Shown piece by piece: positions 27,329 to 34,486 of a stretch of DNA of 34,486 nucleotides. Under the pieces are notes generated by a model. The model saw nothing but the letters and a program-made list of their open reading frames with translations, had not been told where the DNA came from and ran no database searches. Numbering within the stretch: the stretch's first letter is position 1; each line of letters starts with the position of its first letter. Position numbers and translations under genes: made by a program. Source of the DNA: Candidatus Omnitrophota bacterium (GTDB taxonomy: Bacteria; Omnitrophota; Gorgyraeia; Tantalellales; Tantalellaceae); NCBI GenBank assembly GCA_015231405.1, contig JADGBR010000037.1, forward strand, positions 1 to 34,486, read 5' to 3'.

Positions 27329-28209
27329 AAGACCATATCTCCCAATTCGTTTATTTTCTTGAAGTGGAGCGGGGAGTGAGCCCGAACACTGTCCAGTCTT
27401 ACAAGAGGGACCTGGATAAACTTGCCGCCTATCTGGACGCTAATAAGAAGACCGTGGGGGACTGTTCGCGCGATAATATCTCGGATTTCATGATGACCCT
27501 CAAAAAAAAAGGGCTCGAGGCTTCGTCAATAGCCAGGAATCTCGCGGCCATCAAGACATTCTGGAAATTCCTTCTATCGGAAAGGATAATTGAGGAGAAC
27601 GTGGCGGCAGTCGTTGAAACCCCGAAATTGTGGAAAAATATCCCGGATGTCCTGACGAAAGAGGAGGTGGAGGCCCTTCTCAATGTTCCGGGAGGTCTCG
27701 GCTGGATGGACATACGAGATAAGGCTATACTGGAGCTAATGTACGCTACCGGGCTAAGGGTATCCGAGGTCAATAACCTTAAGGTGGGGGACGTCAACCT
27801 GGAAGCCGAGTATCTGAAATGTTTCGGGAAGGGCGGCAAGGAAAGGTTCGTTCCAGTAGGGCATGTCGCGAGGAAAGCCGTGGAAAGATATCTCGGAAGG
27901 CCCAGGATGAAACTTTCAAAGCGGACGGGTGACGCTCACCTTTTCCTTTCGCGGTTAGGCAGAAAGCTCACCAGGCAGAGCATATGGAAAATGATCATAC
28001 GATCGACTAAGCTGGCCGGTATTAAAAAAACGGTTACGCCGCATACGCTAAGGCACTCTTTCGCGACCCATCTTCTCGAAGGCGGAGCGGAACTCCGGGG
28101 GGTCCAGGAGATGCTCGGCCACGCCGATATATCGTCGACGCAGATCTACACTCATGTCGACAGCGCGCGGTTAAAGAAGGTGCACGGTAAGTACCATCCG
28201 CGGGCGTAG
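27325..28209 (+). CDS. xerD: Tyrosine recombinase XerD/XerC
   Basis: A 294-residue site-specific tyrosine recombinase. The N-terminal SAM-like DNA-binding domain is about 1-90; the catalytic domain has R145 (GLRVSE), K169 (GKGGKER), H240/R243 (HTLRHSF), H266 (LGHADI) and the nucleophile Y275 (IYTHV). All are present with spacing close to E. coli XerD, so it is probably the chromosome-dimer-resolution enzyme rather than a phage integrase. No matching mobile element surrounds it. It starts on ATGA overlapping the MBL hydrolase gene and is followed by a long hairpin before the CCA enzyme gene. XerC versus XerD cannot be settled from one protein. Confidence 0.92.
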   Translation: MKDHISQFVYFLEVERGVSPNTVQSYKRDLDKLAAYLDANKKTVGDCSRDNISDFMMTLKKKGLEASSIARNLAAIKTFWKFLLSERIIEENVAAVVETPKLWKNIPDVLTKEEVEALLNVPGGLGWMDIRDKAILELMYATGLRVSEVNNLKVGDVNLEAEYLKCFGKGGKERFVPVGHVARKAVERYLGRPRMKLSKRTGDAHLFLSRLGRKLTRQSIWKMIIRSTKLAGIKKTVTPHTLRHSFATHLLEGGAELRGVQEMLGHADISSTQIYTHVDSARLKKVHGKYHPRA

Positions 28210-28280
28210 GGGCGGCCTTTACCTGCCCTCCGAAGCCGGATGATATATATAAATGATCCGGCGAAGGAGGGTGGCCGCCC
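28210..28280. repeat. Long palindromic hairpin between xerD and the CCA gene
   Basis: Three stacked helices: GGGCGGCC (28210-28217) with GGCCGCCC (28273-28280); CCCTCC (28226-28231) with GGAGGG (28266-28271); GCCGGAT (28235-28241) with ATCCGGC (28256-28262), closed by an AT-rich loop. The only purine-rich ribosome-site candidate for the next gene, GGAGGG, lies inside the stem. Its first 17 bases (28205-28221) recur exactly at 29608-29624. Confidence 0.8.
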
Positions 28281-28283
28281 TTT

Positions 28284-29612
28284 ATGGGTTCTCCGCGACT
28301 GGATGAACAAATGATCTTGAATGACATAACAAATAAGGTTTTACCCGCGCCTCTTCTTCGCGTGGTTCGTCTCATCGGCCGGGAAGCCTCAAACGCCGGG
28401 ATTGACGTATATCTTGTCGGCGGGATCGTGCGCGATATGCTTCTCGGGAGGAAAAACCTGGACCTGGACATAGTCGTCGAGGGTAACGCCCTCGGATTCG
28501 GCCACGAGCTTAAATCTGTCTTCGGGGGAACTCTGGTCGAACATAAAAGGTTCGGGACAGCGTCTCTTTTTATTTCGCGTCCGGGATCCGCTGGCCGGAT
28601 AGATATAGCCGCGGCCCGTCGTGAAAAATATGAAAAACCCGCGGCCCTGCCCGCGGTTGAATTCGCCCAGCTGAAAGACGACCTGTATAGGAGAGATTTT
28701 ACGATAAACGCTATGGCCGTAAAGATCGAACCGGGCGGTCTCGGCGCTTTAATAGATATGTTCGGCGGAAGGGACGACCTTAAGAAAGGGTTTATAAGGG
28801 CGCTCCACGACAGGAGCTTTATTGACGACCCCACAAGGATATTCAGGGCCGTAAGGTTCGAACAGCGTTTCGGGTTCAAAATAGAACTTCGTACCGGATA
28901 TCTTATCCGCGACGCAGCCAGCCGGGGAATGGTGCGATTGACCGAAGCCCAGCGTATTCGCGAAGAACTTATCCTGATCTGTCGGGAGGAGAAGCCTGAG
29001 AAAGCCGTTTTGCGGATGAGAGATCTTCATGAGCTCGTGTTCATACATAAGGACCTGTCTTTTTCAGGTACTCTGGGGAGAATGTTCGCGGTTTCCAGGA
29101 GCCTGGTAAAATGGTACGGCGTGTTCATTAAAAGTCCGGCCGGCATAGAAGTCTGGATAATCAATTTCCTTATTATGATCGACAGCCTGGGTGTCAAAGA
29201 AACCCGGGAGGTAACGGATAAATTCGTTTTTTCCAATGATGACAGGAATAAAATATTGTCATTCAAGGAAAACCGGGATAATGTCAGGAGGCATCTCGAA
29301 CGTGACGGCAAGATGCTCCCGAGCGAGGTGTGCGGTGTGTTACGGCCATTGTCAGATGAGGTTATCCTTAGTATAATGGCTAGGTCTCGCCCCGGGGTAT
29401 TGAGGGAAAGGTGCCGGAAATATCTTAGGAGCTACAGGGATATAAAACTCAAGGTCACAGGCGACGACCTGATAAAACTGGGATTGCCTCGCGGCCCCAG
29501 ATACCGTGAAATACTTAAAAAAGCTCTCTCGGCCAAACTTGACGGAAAATTGCCTGGCAAGGCGGATGAGCTGAGATACCTTGAAAAGAATGTGACACAG
29601 AACACGCCGTAG
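28284..29612 (+). CDS. CCA tRNA nucleotidyltransferase / poly(A) polymerase
   Basis: A 442-residue class II nucleotidyltransferase that adds or repairs the tRNA 3' CCA, or polyadenylates RNA. Head domain: YLVGGIVRDMLLGRKNLDLDIVV with catalytic D60 and D62. Then RRDFTINAMAV, FIDDPTRIFRAVRFEQRFGF and TEAQRIREEL, all diagnostic of the class. The C-terminal 200 residues are helical and less conserved. Both tRNA genes in the window already encode CCA, so repair or polyadenylation may be its main job. ATG 28284 directly follows the palindrome; ATG 28311 is an alternative. Confidence 0.92.
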   Translation: MGSPRLDEQMILNDITNKVLPAPLLRVVRLIGREASNAGIDVYLVGGIVRDMLLGRKNLDLDIVVEGNALGFGHELKSVFGGTLVEHKRFGTASLFISRPGSAGRIDIAAARREKYEKPAALPAVEFAQLKDDLYRRDFTINAMAVKIEPGGLGALIDMFGGRDDLKKGFIRALHDRSFIDDPTRIFRAVRFEQRFGFKIELRTGYLIRDAASRGMVRLTEAQRIREELILICREEKPEKAVLRMRDLHELVFIHKDLSFSGTLGRMFAVSRSLVKWYGVFIKSPAGIEVWIINFLIMIDSLGVKETREVTDKFVFSNDDRNKILSFKENRDNVRRHLERDGKMLPSEVCGVLRPLSDEVILSIMARSRPGVLRERCRKYLRSYRDIKLKVTGDDLIKLGLPRGPRYREILKKALSAKLDGKLPGKADELRYLEKNVTQNTP

Positions 29613-29633
29613 GGGCGGCCTTTATGGCCGCCC
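29613..29633. repeat. Short palindromic hairpin between the CCA gene and rbfA
   Basis: GGGCGGCC (29613-29620), loop TTTAT, GGCCGCCC (29626-29633). The left arm and the preceding bases are identical to the palindrome after xerD; both begin in the stop codon of the upstream gene. The rbfA Shine-Dalgarno lies just after it and is not sequestered. Confidence 0.8.
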
Positions 29634-29644
29634 GAAAGGGACTT

Positions 29645-30037
29645 ATGAAAAGCAGAATAGCCAGAGTCGAAGAGCTGATAAGGAGGAATATCCTCTCCAT
29701 CCTCCTCACCGAGGTCGAAGGCCTCAACGCCGATGATATAACCGTTACCAGGGTGGAACTGACAAAGGACCTCCGTCTCGCAAAAATATTCTATATCTGT
29801 TCGGATATGGTCGAGGATACATCCGAGATAGCCGAACTTCTGACGAACAACGCGAAGAATATCCGTTATGAGCTGGCCCATAGGATGACCATGAAATTCA
29901 TGCCGCGGATATCTTTCAGGGAGGACGCCCTCGAGAAAACTCAGAGGTCCGTCACCGAGCTCTTCAAGCGGCTGGAACCGGAGCTCGGGATCGAAGAGAG
30001 CGAAAAGGGAAAAGAAGAGGAGAACGATGAATTATAA
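29645..30037 (+). CDS. rbfA: Ribosome-binding factor A
   Basis: A 130-residue KH-fold factor for late 30S maturation. The N-terminus RIARVEELIRRNILSILLTEV, VTVTRVEL-type strand (ITVTRVELTKDLRLAKIFY) and the RYELAHRMTMKFMPRISFREDALEKTQR block are all RbfA-typical; the tail is acidic. The frame is open from 29624, but ATG 29645 with AAAGGGA just upstream and the family start are preferred. It overlaps nrnA by 11 bases and belongs to the widespread rbfA-nrnA-truB-ribF cluster; nusA and infB, often found just before it, are replaced here by xerD and the CCA enzyme. Confidence 0.93.
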   Translation: MKSRIARVEELIRRNILSILLTEVEGLNADDITVTRVELTKDLRLAKIFYICSDMVEDTSEIAELLTNNAKNIRYELAHRMTMKFMPRISFREDALEKTQRSVTELFKRLEPELGIEESEKGKEEENDEL

Positions 30038-31001
30038 GGAAATGCAATCAGTGATAGATGCTATTAAGGAGAGGGATAATTTCATCCTTTCGTCCCATAT
30101 TAAACCCGAAGGCGATTCTATCGGCAGCCAGCTCGCGATGAAGAGCCTTCTTCTAGCCATAGGTAAAAAAGCCGCGATCATCAACCAGGACCCGGTGCCG
30201 GACAATATGAAATTCCTTAGGGGGGCCGAGTCCATATCGGATTTCATCCCATCCGGGTTCATCCCCCAGACGATAATATATCTGGACTCCCCTCTGAGCG
30301 ATAGGGTAGGGAGCGTCGGGGATCTTTTTGACGACGGTTTATTCTCTATCAATATCGACCACCACGTGAGCAACGAATATTTCGCGGACGTCAATTGGGT
30401 CGAGAAGGATATGAGCTCCGCCGGTGAAATGGTGCATCTCCTATATTCAGCTTTTGGGCTCAAACATGACATGAACACTGCCGAGATAGTCTACGCCGCC
30501 ATCGTGACGGATACGGGTATGTTCAATTACGACAACACTTCGCCAGATACCCACAGGATAGCTGCCGACCTCATAACCAGCGGAGTTTTACCCAATAAGA
30601 TGTTCAGGAATATTTACGAGGGGAAAGAATGGTTCCAGGTGAAGATACTCGGCAAGGTCCTTTCTTCGCTGGTTATCGAAGAAGGCGGACGCGTGGCCCA
30701 CATAAGCCTTACTAAAGAGATGGTGCACGATGAGGGGCTGAAGTACGTCTCGACCGAGGAATTTATCAATTATCCCAGGGCGATAAAAGGCGTATCCGTG
30801 GCGGTGTTCTTTAACGAGAACGCGAAAGTCAACGACTCCATCAGCATAGGGTTCCGCTCCAACAGCGAAATAATAGACGTGAACGAGATAGCCTCTAAAT
30901 TTGGAGGAGGTGGCCACAAAAAAGCCGCGGGATGTTACTACTCCGGTACTCTCGACGAAGCCCGTAAAGCCGTGTTATCCGAAATTAAGAGGGTGTTATG
31001 A
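30027..31001 (+). CDS. nrnA: DHH/DHHA1 phosphoesterase NrnA
   Basis: A 324-residue DHH-family enzyme that degrades nanoRNA and probably pAp. Motifs: SSHIKPEGDSIGSQLA for metal binding, the NIDHHVSNEYF DHH box, AAIVTDTGMFNYDNTSP, and the C-terminal DHHA1 substrate loop FGGGGHKKAAGCYYSG. Full length for the family. GAGGAG within the rbfA end serves as ribosome site. The stop overlaps the truB start as ATGA, so translation is coupled. Confidence 0.93.
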   Translation: MNYKEMQSVIDAIKERDNFILSSHIKPEGDSIGSQLAMKSLLLAIGKKAAIINQDPVPDNMKFLRGAESISDFIPSGFIPQTIIYLDSPLSDRVGSVGDLFDDGLFSINIDHHVSNEYFADVNWVEKDMSSAGEMVHLLYSAFGLKHDMNTAEIVYAAIVTDTGMFNYDNTSPDTHRIAADLITSGVLPNKMFRNIYEGKEWFQVKILGKVLSSLVIEEGGRVAHISLTKEMVHDEGLKYVSTEEFINYPRAIKGVSVAVFFNENAKVNDSISIGFRSNSEIIDVNEIASKFGGGGHKKAAGCYYSGTLDEARKAVLSEIKRVL

Positions 31002-31711
31002 TCGATAATATATTCGGCATACTCGTGATCGACAAGCCCAAAGATATGACCAGCCACGACGTTGTCAGCTGGGTACGCCGTAAATTCGCTATCGATAAAG
31101 TCGGGCACGCGGGGACGCTTGACCCCAACGCTACCGGTGTCCTTGTTCTTCTCTTAGGCAAAGCGACTAAGATGTCCGATACCTTTATGAACTCCGACAA
31201 GGAATATCTCGCCGTGATGGAGCTGGGCAAAACCACCGATTCATGCGACGCTTGCGGTAAAGTGACGGCGGAGAAGGGTATTAAGGATCTCGACCTCGAC
31301 GAAACGAAGATATCCGAGACGGTAAAAAGGTTCACCGGCGTCATAGATCAGCTCCCTCCGATGTTCTCGGCCATAAAGATCGGCGGCGAAAAACTCTACA
31401 ATCTGGCCCGCAAAGGGATAGAAATTGAAAGAGAGCCGAAGAAGGTAAATATCAAGGAAATAGAAGTGACGAAGATAGAGCTTCCTATCGTCGAGTTCAG
31501 GGTGCTGTGCGGCAAGGGCACTTATATACGCCAGCTTGTTTACGACATCGGCGAAAAACTTTCCTCGGGAGCCTATCTGAAAGAGCTCCGGCGCACAAGA
31601 TCCGGTGATTTCACGGTAGAGAAGTCGGTTACGCTTGAAGCTCTGGAGAAAATGACGAGAGAATCCGTCCTGACCCTGGGCAGGTCCTGGCAATTCCTTA
31701 GGAGTGTTTGA
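30998..31711 (+). CDS. truB: tRNA pseudouridine55 synthase
   Basis: A 237-residue TruB that makes pseudouridine 55 in the tRNA T loop. Core: GILVIDKPKDMTSHDVV, then VGHAGTLDPNATGVL with catalytic Asp42, KEYLAVMELGKTTDSCD, QLPPMFSAIKIGGEKLYNLARKG and GTYIRQLVYDIGEKL. It is slightly short and lacks a large C-terminal PUA-like extension, which is common outside Proteobacteria. Overlaps nrnA by 4 bases and ribF by 1 (TGATG). Confidence 0.95.
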   Translation: MIDNIFGILVIDKPKDMTSHDVVSWVRRKFAIDKVGHAGTLDPNATGVLVLLLGKATKMSDTFMNSDKEYLAVMELGKTTDSCDACGKVTAEKGIKDLDLDETKISETVKRFTGVIDQLPPMFSAIKIGGEKLYNLARKGIEIEREPKKVNIKEIEVTKIELPIVEFRVLCGKGTYIRQLVYDIGEKLSSGAYLKELRRTRSGDFTVEKSVTLEALEKMTRESVLTLGRSWQFLRSV

Positions 31712-32667
31712 TGCGAATATTCCACGGAGTGAAGAGCGCGAAGGGCCTTCACGCGCCGTCCGCCGCGATCGGTAACTTTGACGGCGTTCATCTTGGCCAT
31801 CAGGCGGTGATACGGCGTCTTTTGAGGGACGGAGGTGCCGGGGGCGACAAGATCATCATCACATTCGATCCCCATCCGAGAACTGTCCTTCGTAAAGGTA
31901 ACGCTCCGCTTAGGATAATGCCGCTCGAGCACAGGCTCAGGATATTCGAAAAGGAAGGCATCGACGCCGTAGTTATTATTAAATTCACAAAACGTTTCTC
32001 TTTATTGAGCCCCGAAGATTTTATAAAACAAACGCTTGTTCCGCTCGGATGCCGCAAAGTATTTGTAGGATGCGATTTCCATTTCGGGAAAGGCCGGATG
32101 GGGGATGCCGCCGCGGTCGAAGAAGCCGGTAAGAAATACGGGATAAGTATCTTTAGCGTGAGCCCGGTTAAAAAGAACGGGACCATAGTTTCAAGCACTC
32201 GAGTCCGTGAACTTATCGCGGCAGGGGAACTCGAAAAAGCGTCAAAGCTGCTGGCGCGGCCAGTATCTGTTCTTGGCACCGTCGTTAAGGGAGACGAGCG
32301 AGGGCGTGAGCTCGGGTTCCCGACCGCGAACATAGACCCGCATCACGAAATAACCCCGCCTCCCGGCGTATACGCCGTAAGGGCCTGTATTAAAGGCAAA
32401 TATCGAGGCGGCGTCGCCAATATCGGCTTCAGGCCGACTTTTTACGGCACACGCCGTAATGAGCGGGAAGAGCCTTTAATAGAGGTATTCATATTCGATT
32501 TTAAGGAAAATATCTACGGGACGAACATTGAAGTACAGTTCCTGAAAATGCTGCGCCGCGAAAAGAAGTTCGGTTCCAAAGAAGCCCTGGTACGTCAGAT
32601 CCGGAAGGACATCGCGCGCGCGAAAACGATCGTACGGTCGGGGTCCCCCCGCCCCCTAACGAGGTGA
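31711..32667 (+). CDS. ribF: Bifunctional riboflavin kinase/FAD synthetase
   Basis: A 318-residue enzyme converting riboflavin to FMN and then FAD. The N-terminal FAD synthetase domain has IGNFDGVHLGHQ (HxGH-type nucleotidyltransferase site), FVGCDFHFGKGR and SSTRVRELI. The C-terminal kinase domain has GRELGFPTANI and PPPGVYAVRACIKGKYRGGVANIGFRPTF. ATG 31711 overlaps the truB stop by one base; a TTG three bases earlier is less likely. It consumes the product of the ribBA-ribE operon and supplies the FMN sensed by that operon's riboswitch. Confidence 0.95.
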   Translation: MRIFHGVKSAKGLHAPSAAIGNFDGVHLGHQAVIRRLLRDGGAGGDKIIITFDPHPRTVLRKGNAPLRIMPLEHRLRIFEKEGIDAVVIIKFTKRFSLLSPEDFIKQTLVPLGCRKVFVGCDFHFGKGRMGDAAAVEEAGKKYGISIFSVSPVKKNGTIVSSTRVRELIAAGELEKASKLLARPVSVLGTVVKGDERGRELGFPTANIDPHHEITPPPGVYAVRACIKGKYRGGVANIGFRPTFYGTRRNEREEPLIEVFIFDFKENIYGTNIEVQFLKMLRREKKFGSKEALVRQIRKDIARAKTIVRSGSPRPLTR

Positions 32668-32670
32668 AAC

Positions 32671-34486
32671 ATGAAAAAAACGATAATGATTGTCCTTTTA
32701 TTGTTGTTTGCCCCAGGCCAACATGCTTCCGCCGCCACCACCGACGCCAACTTCACTCTCGACGACGGAGTTGCCGATTCGCCGCAACTGATCTTCCGAG
32801 ACGCTGACGACAAAGACCTGACGCTCCAAAAAACCGACGCCGGCGCGGCGAACATCATAAACACCGACGGCGACATGAATTTCAAGCCGTCGAACGACAC
32901 CGACGATTACATCCTTATGAACACCGCGGCTAACGCGGTTTTTCTCGGCTGGGAGATAGCTGGTCTGGCTTACGCCAACGACCCGGGCTTCAGGGTAGAC
33001 CCGGCGACGGGAAAGCTCCAGTACCGCGACCAGAACGGCCCTGGCTGGACGGCGCTGGCTGACATGGCGAGCGGCTCGACGGCGACGTTCGCGTCGCTAA
33101 CCGACGTAAGTTTAGCCGGCATAGCCAGGGGAGATGTGCTTTACTGGAACGGTACTGATTGGGTGAACCTTCATCCGGGCAATAACGGGTATTTTCTTAA
33201 GTCCCAGGGCGCCGGGGCAGATCCTTTATGGGCTGATGTTACAGCCGCGGGAGTTACGCTAGATAAAGCTTATGACCAGGGAAAGACGATAACCGTCGAT
33301 GCCGGGGCGGTCGCTCTCACCACGCCGAATACTTCCAATAACCAGGTATTTACGGCAACTCAGAATGACACGGCAAATAATCCTATAGCTGTGACTATAG
33401 CGAACACGGGCACAGGAAACGCTTTATTCATAAATCAGGACGGTAACGGAGCATCTGTAAATATTGATACAGAAGCTACATCGGTAAACGCGATAGCCAT
33501 AGACGGTACAACGATGACTACGGGGTCGCTTCTCGCCGCGGAAATAGACGATACCCTGACGGCGAATACAGCGTTGATAAATATAACGAGCACTCTGGCT
33601 AACGACGATTTCAGGCTTATACAGGCGACGCTGACCGACGGCAACGGCGCGGACGTGGACGCTGTATTTCTAGACCGCAATACGAACGACGCTAGGATAC
33701 TCTATAACGACGCGACTGAAAAATGGCAGATCGACCAGGGTGACGGTCTCGGACTTATAAACATAGGTGCCGGTTCCAGCGGTAACGTAGCCGGAGCTGA
33801 TACTCAAGTTCAGTTTAACGACAGTTTGGCCTTTGGAGCCGACGCATTATTTTCGTACAACAAGGCAACTGACGCATTAACGGTATCCGGTATGACATTC
33901 GACGCCGGGTCTCTTACTGACGCGACGGGCGCTATAAGTTTCGGCAACGAGAACCTTTCGACGACCGGCACTTTCAGCTCGGAGGATTTGGCATCGACGG
34001 ACGATGCGGATATTAACGACCAGATGACAGCTGGAAATATAGTTATAGACGAAGCGGCCGGCACTTTGGATTTTACGGGCGCCGGATCCGCGGCAATCAC
34101 TTCCAGCGGGAGTGGCAGCATCAGTTTCGGCGACGACAATATCACAACGACGGGCAACGCCACAGCCTCGGACGGAACACTTGCCGGAGGTGACCTGACA
34201 ATAGGGGCCGGAGCGACGGCCTATGCCGGCAGAATTGTACTTCATGACGGGGACGGAGGAGACCTTTTAACGACTACAATATTGAGTAACGCTAATGTGG
34301 GTGGTAGTTATACTCTGACATTGCCCGCCGATGACGGCGGACTGAACCAGGTTTTGCAGACTGACGGCAACGGGGTCCTCAGCTGGGTCAATGCAGGGAG
34401 CGCCGCGGCGGGCGGGGCGGATACGCAGGTACAATTCAATGACGGCGGTTCAGCGTTAGGCGGAGACGCGCTATTAACCTACAATA
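32671..34486 (+). CDS. Large secreted repetitive surface/tail-fibre-like protein, partial
   Basis: A frame open from ATG 32671 through the window end, 605 codons and incomplete. GAGGTG just upstream supports the start, 3 bases after the ribF stop. A signal peptide (KTIMIVLLLLFAPGQHASA, about 2-20) precedes Asp/Asn/Thr/Gly/Ala-rich, cysteine-free beta-type sequence. The phrase ADTQVQFND recurs (near codons 375 and 590), a repeat seen in phage tail fibres and very large bacterial surface proteins; LTLPADDGGLNQVLQTDGNGVLSWVNA is another typical tail-fibre-like phrase. The signal peptide favours a cell-surface protein over a phage component. No anchor can be seen. The C-terminus lies outside the window. 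Confidence 0.75.
   Translation, partial: MKKTIMIVLLLLFAPGQHASAATTDANFTLDDGVADSPQLIFRDADDKDLTLQKTDAGAANIINTDGDMNFKPSNDTDDYILMNTAANAVFLGWEIAGLAYANDPGFRVDPATGKLQYRDQNGPGWTALADMASGSTATFASLTDVSLAGIARGDVLYWNGTDWVNLHPGNNGYFLKSQGAGADPLWADVTAAGVTLDKAYDQGKTITVDAGAVALTTPNTSNNQVFTATQNDTANNPIAVTIANTGTGNALFINQDGNGASVNIDTEATSVNAIAIDGTTMTTGSLLAAEIDDTLTANTALINITSTLANDDFRLIQATLTDGNGADVDAVFLDRNTNDARILYNDATEKWQIDQGDGLGLINIGAGSSGNVAGADTQVQFNDSLAFGADALFSYNKATDALTVSGMTFDAGSLTDATGAISFGNENLSTTGTFSSEDLASTDDADINDQMTAGNIVIDEAAGTLDFTGAGSAAITSSGSGSISFGDDNITTTGNATASDGTLAGGDLTIGAGATAYAGRIVLHDGDGGDLLTTTILSNANVGGSYTLTLPADDGGLNQVLQTDGNGVLSWVNAGSAAAGGADTQVQFNDGGSALGGDALLTYN

Noticed and set aside
27325-28209. XerD-like gene as integrase of a mobile element or of the tRNA-Arg element.
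   Set aside because: Catalytic spacing is close to housekeeping XerD, it is embedded in a coupled housekeeping cluster, and no attachment repeats or cargo genes lie around it.
33435-34245. Minus-strand open frames opposite the surface-protein gene.
   Set aside because: The plus strand has a signal peptide, ribosome site and an unbroken frame with tail-fibre-like repeats; the antisense frames are compositional shadows.

Overview
The window is a bacterial chromosome segment of moderate GC, dense and almost entirely plus-strand. It combines a conserved housekeeping backbone with several lineage-type genes: an 8.9 kb multidomain gene, a TIGR04073-like exosortase-associated protein, FecR-like secreted paralogs and a giant-looking surface protein. 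This mix is most like uncultured Candidatus Omnitrophota (OP3) or a related PVC-side lineage. That placement is inferred from gene content and protein style; no 16S or ribosomal marker is present.

Layout. 1-5500: a small GIY-YIG protein, then three FecR-like secreted paralogs. The third is separated from the first two by a spore-photoproduct-lyase-like radical SAM protein and an overlapping HExxxH metallopeptidase (DUF1704 type). 5614-5890: tRNA-Arg(UCG) followed by a ~198 bp structured element that ends in a copy of the tRNA 3' end. 5901-9493: a PIF1-like helicase, then groES-groEL behind a consensus sigma-70 promoter bracketed by two CIRCE operators, closed by a strong terminator. 9647-19476: an AT-richer island with one unrecognised secreted protein and the giant gene (about 2,953 aa). 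The giant protein has an N-terminal membrane segment, a Tiki/TraB/EreA-like region, two uridine-kinase-like P-loop domains, a GT2-like domain with DDD, a WD-like segment, an HELSH segment, a HAD phosphatase domain and an orphan C-terminus. 19500-24477: promoter, FMN riboswitch and terminator, then ribBA-ribH-nusB-PHP-ribD-ribE. 24503-26724: a TIGR04073-like protein, tRNA-Pro(CGG), acylphosphatase, metallophosphoesterase and a lipoprotein. 26699-32667: a tightly overlapping cluster MBL hydrolase-xerD-CCA/poly(A) polymerase-rbfA-nrnA-truB-ribF. 32671 to the end: the start of a large secreted repetitive surface or tail-fibre-like protein that runs off the window.

How it works together. The riboflavin operon makes riboflavin under FMN feedback; RibF, 8 kb away, converts it to FMN/FAD. 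The rbfA-nrnA-truB-CCA group serves ribosome and tRNA maturation and RNA turnover. GroESL is under HrcA/CIRCE heat-shock control. The least explained parts are the giant fusion protein, the FecR trio with its enclosed radical SAM/peptidase pair, the tRNA-Arg-linked small element, the interleaved inverted repeats after tRNA-Pro, and two unrelated 7-nt tandem repeats placed just before Shine-Dalgarno sites inside the rib operon. No non-coding stretch exceeds about 250 bases.
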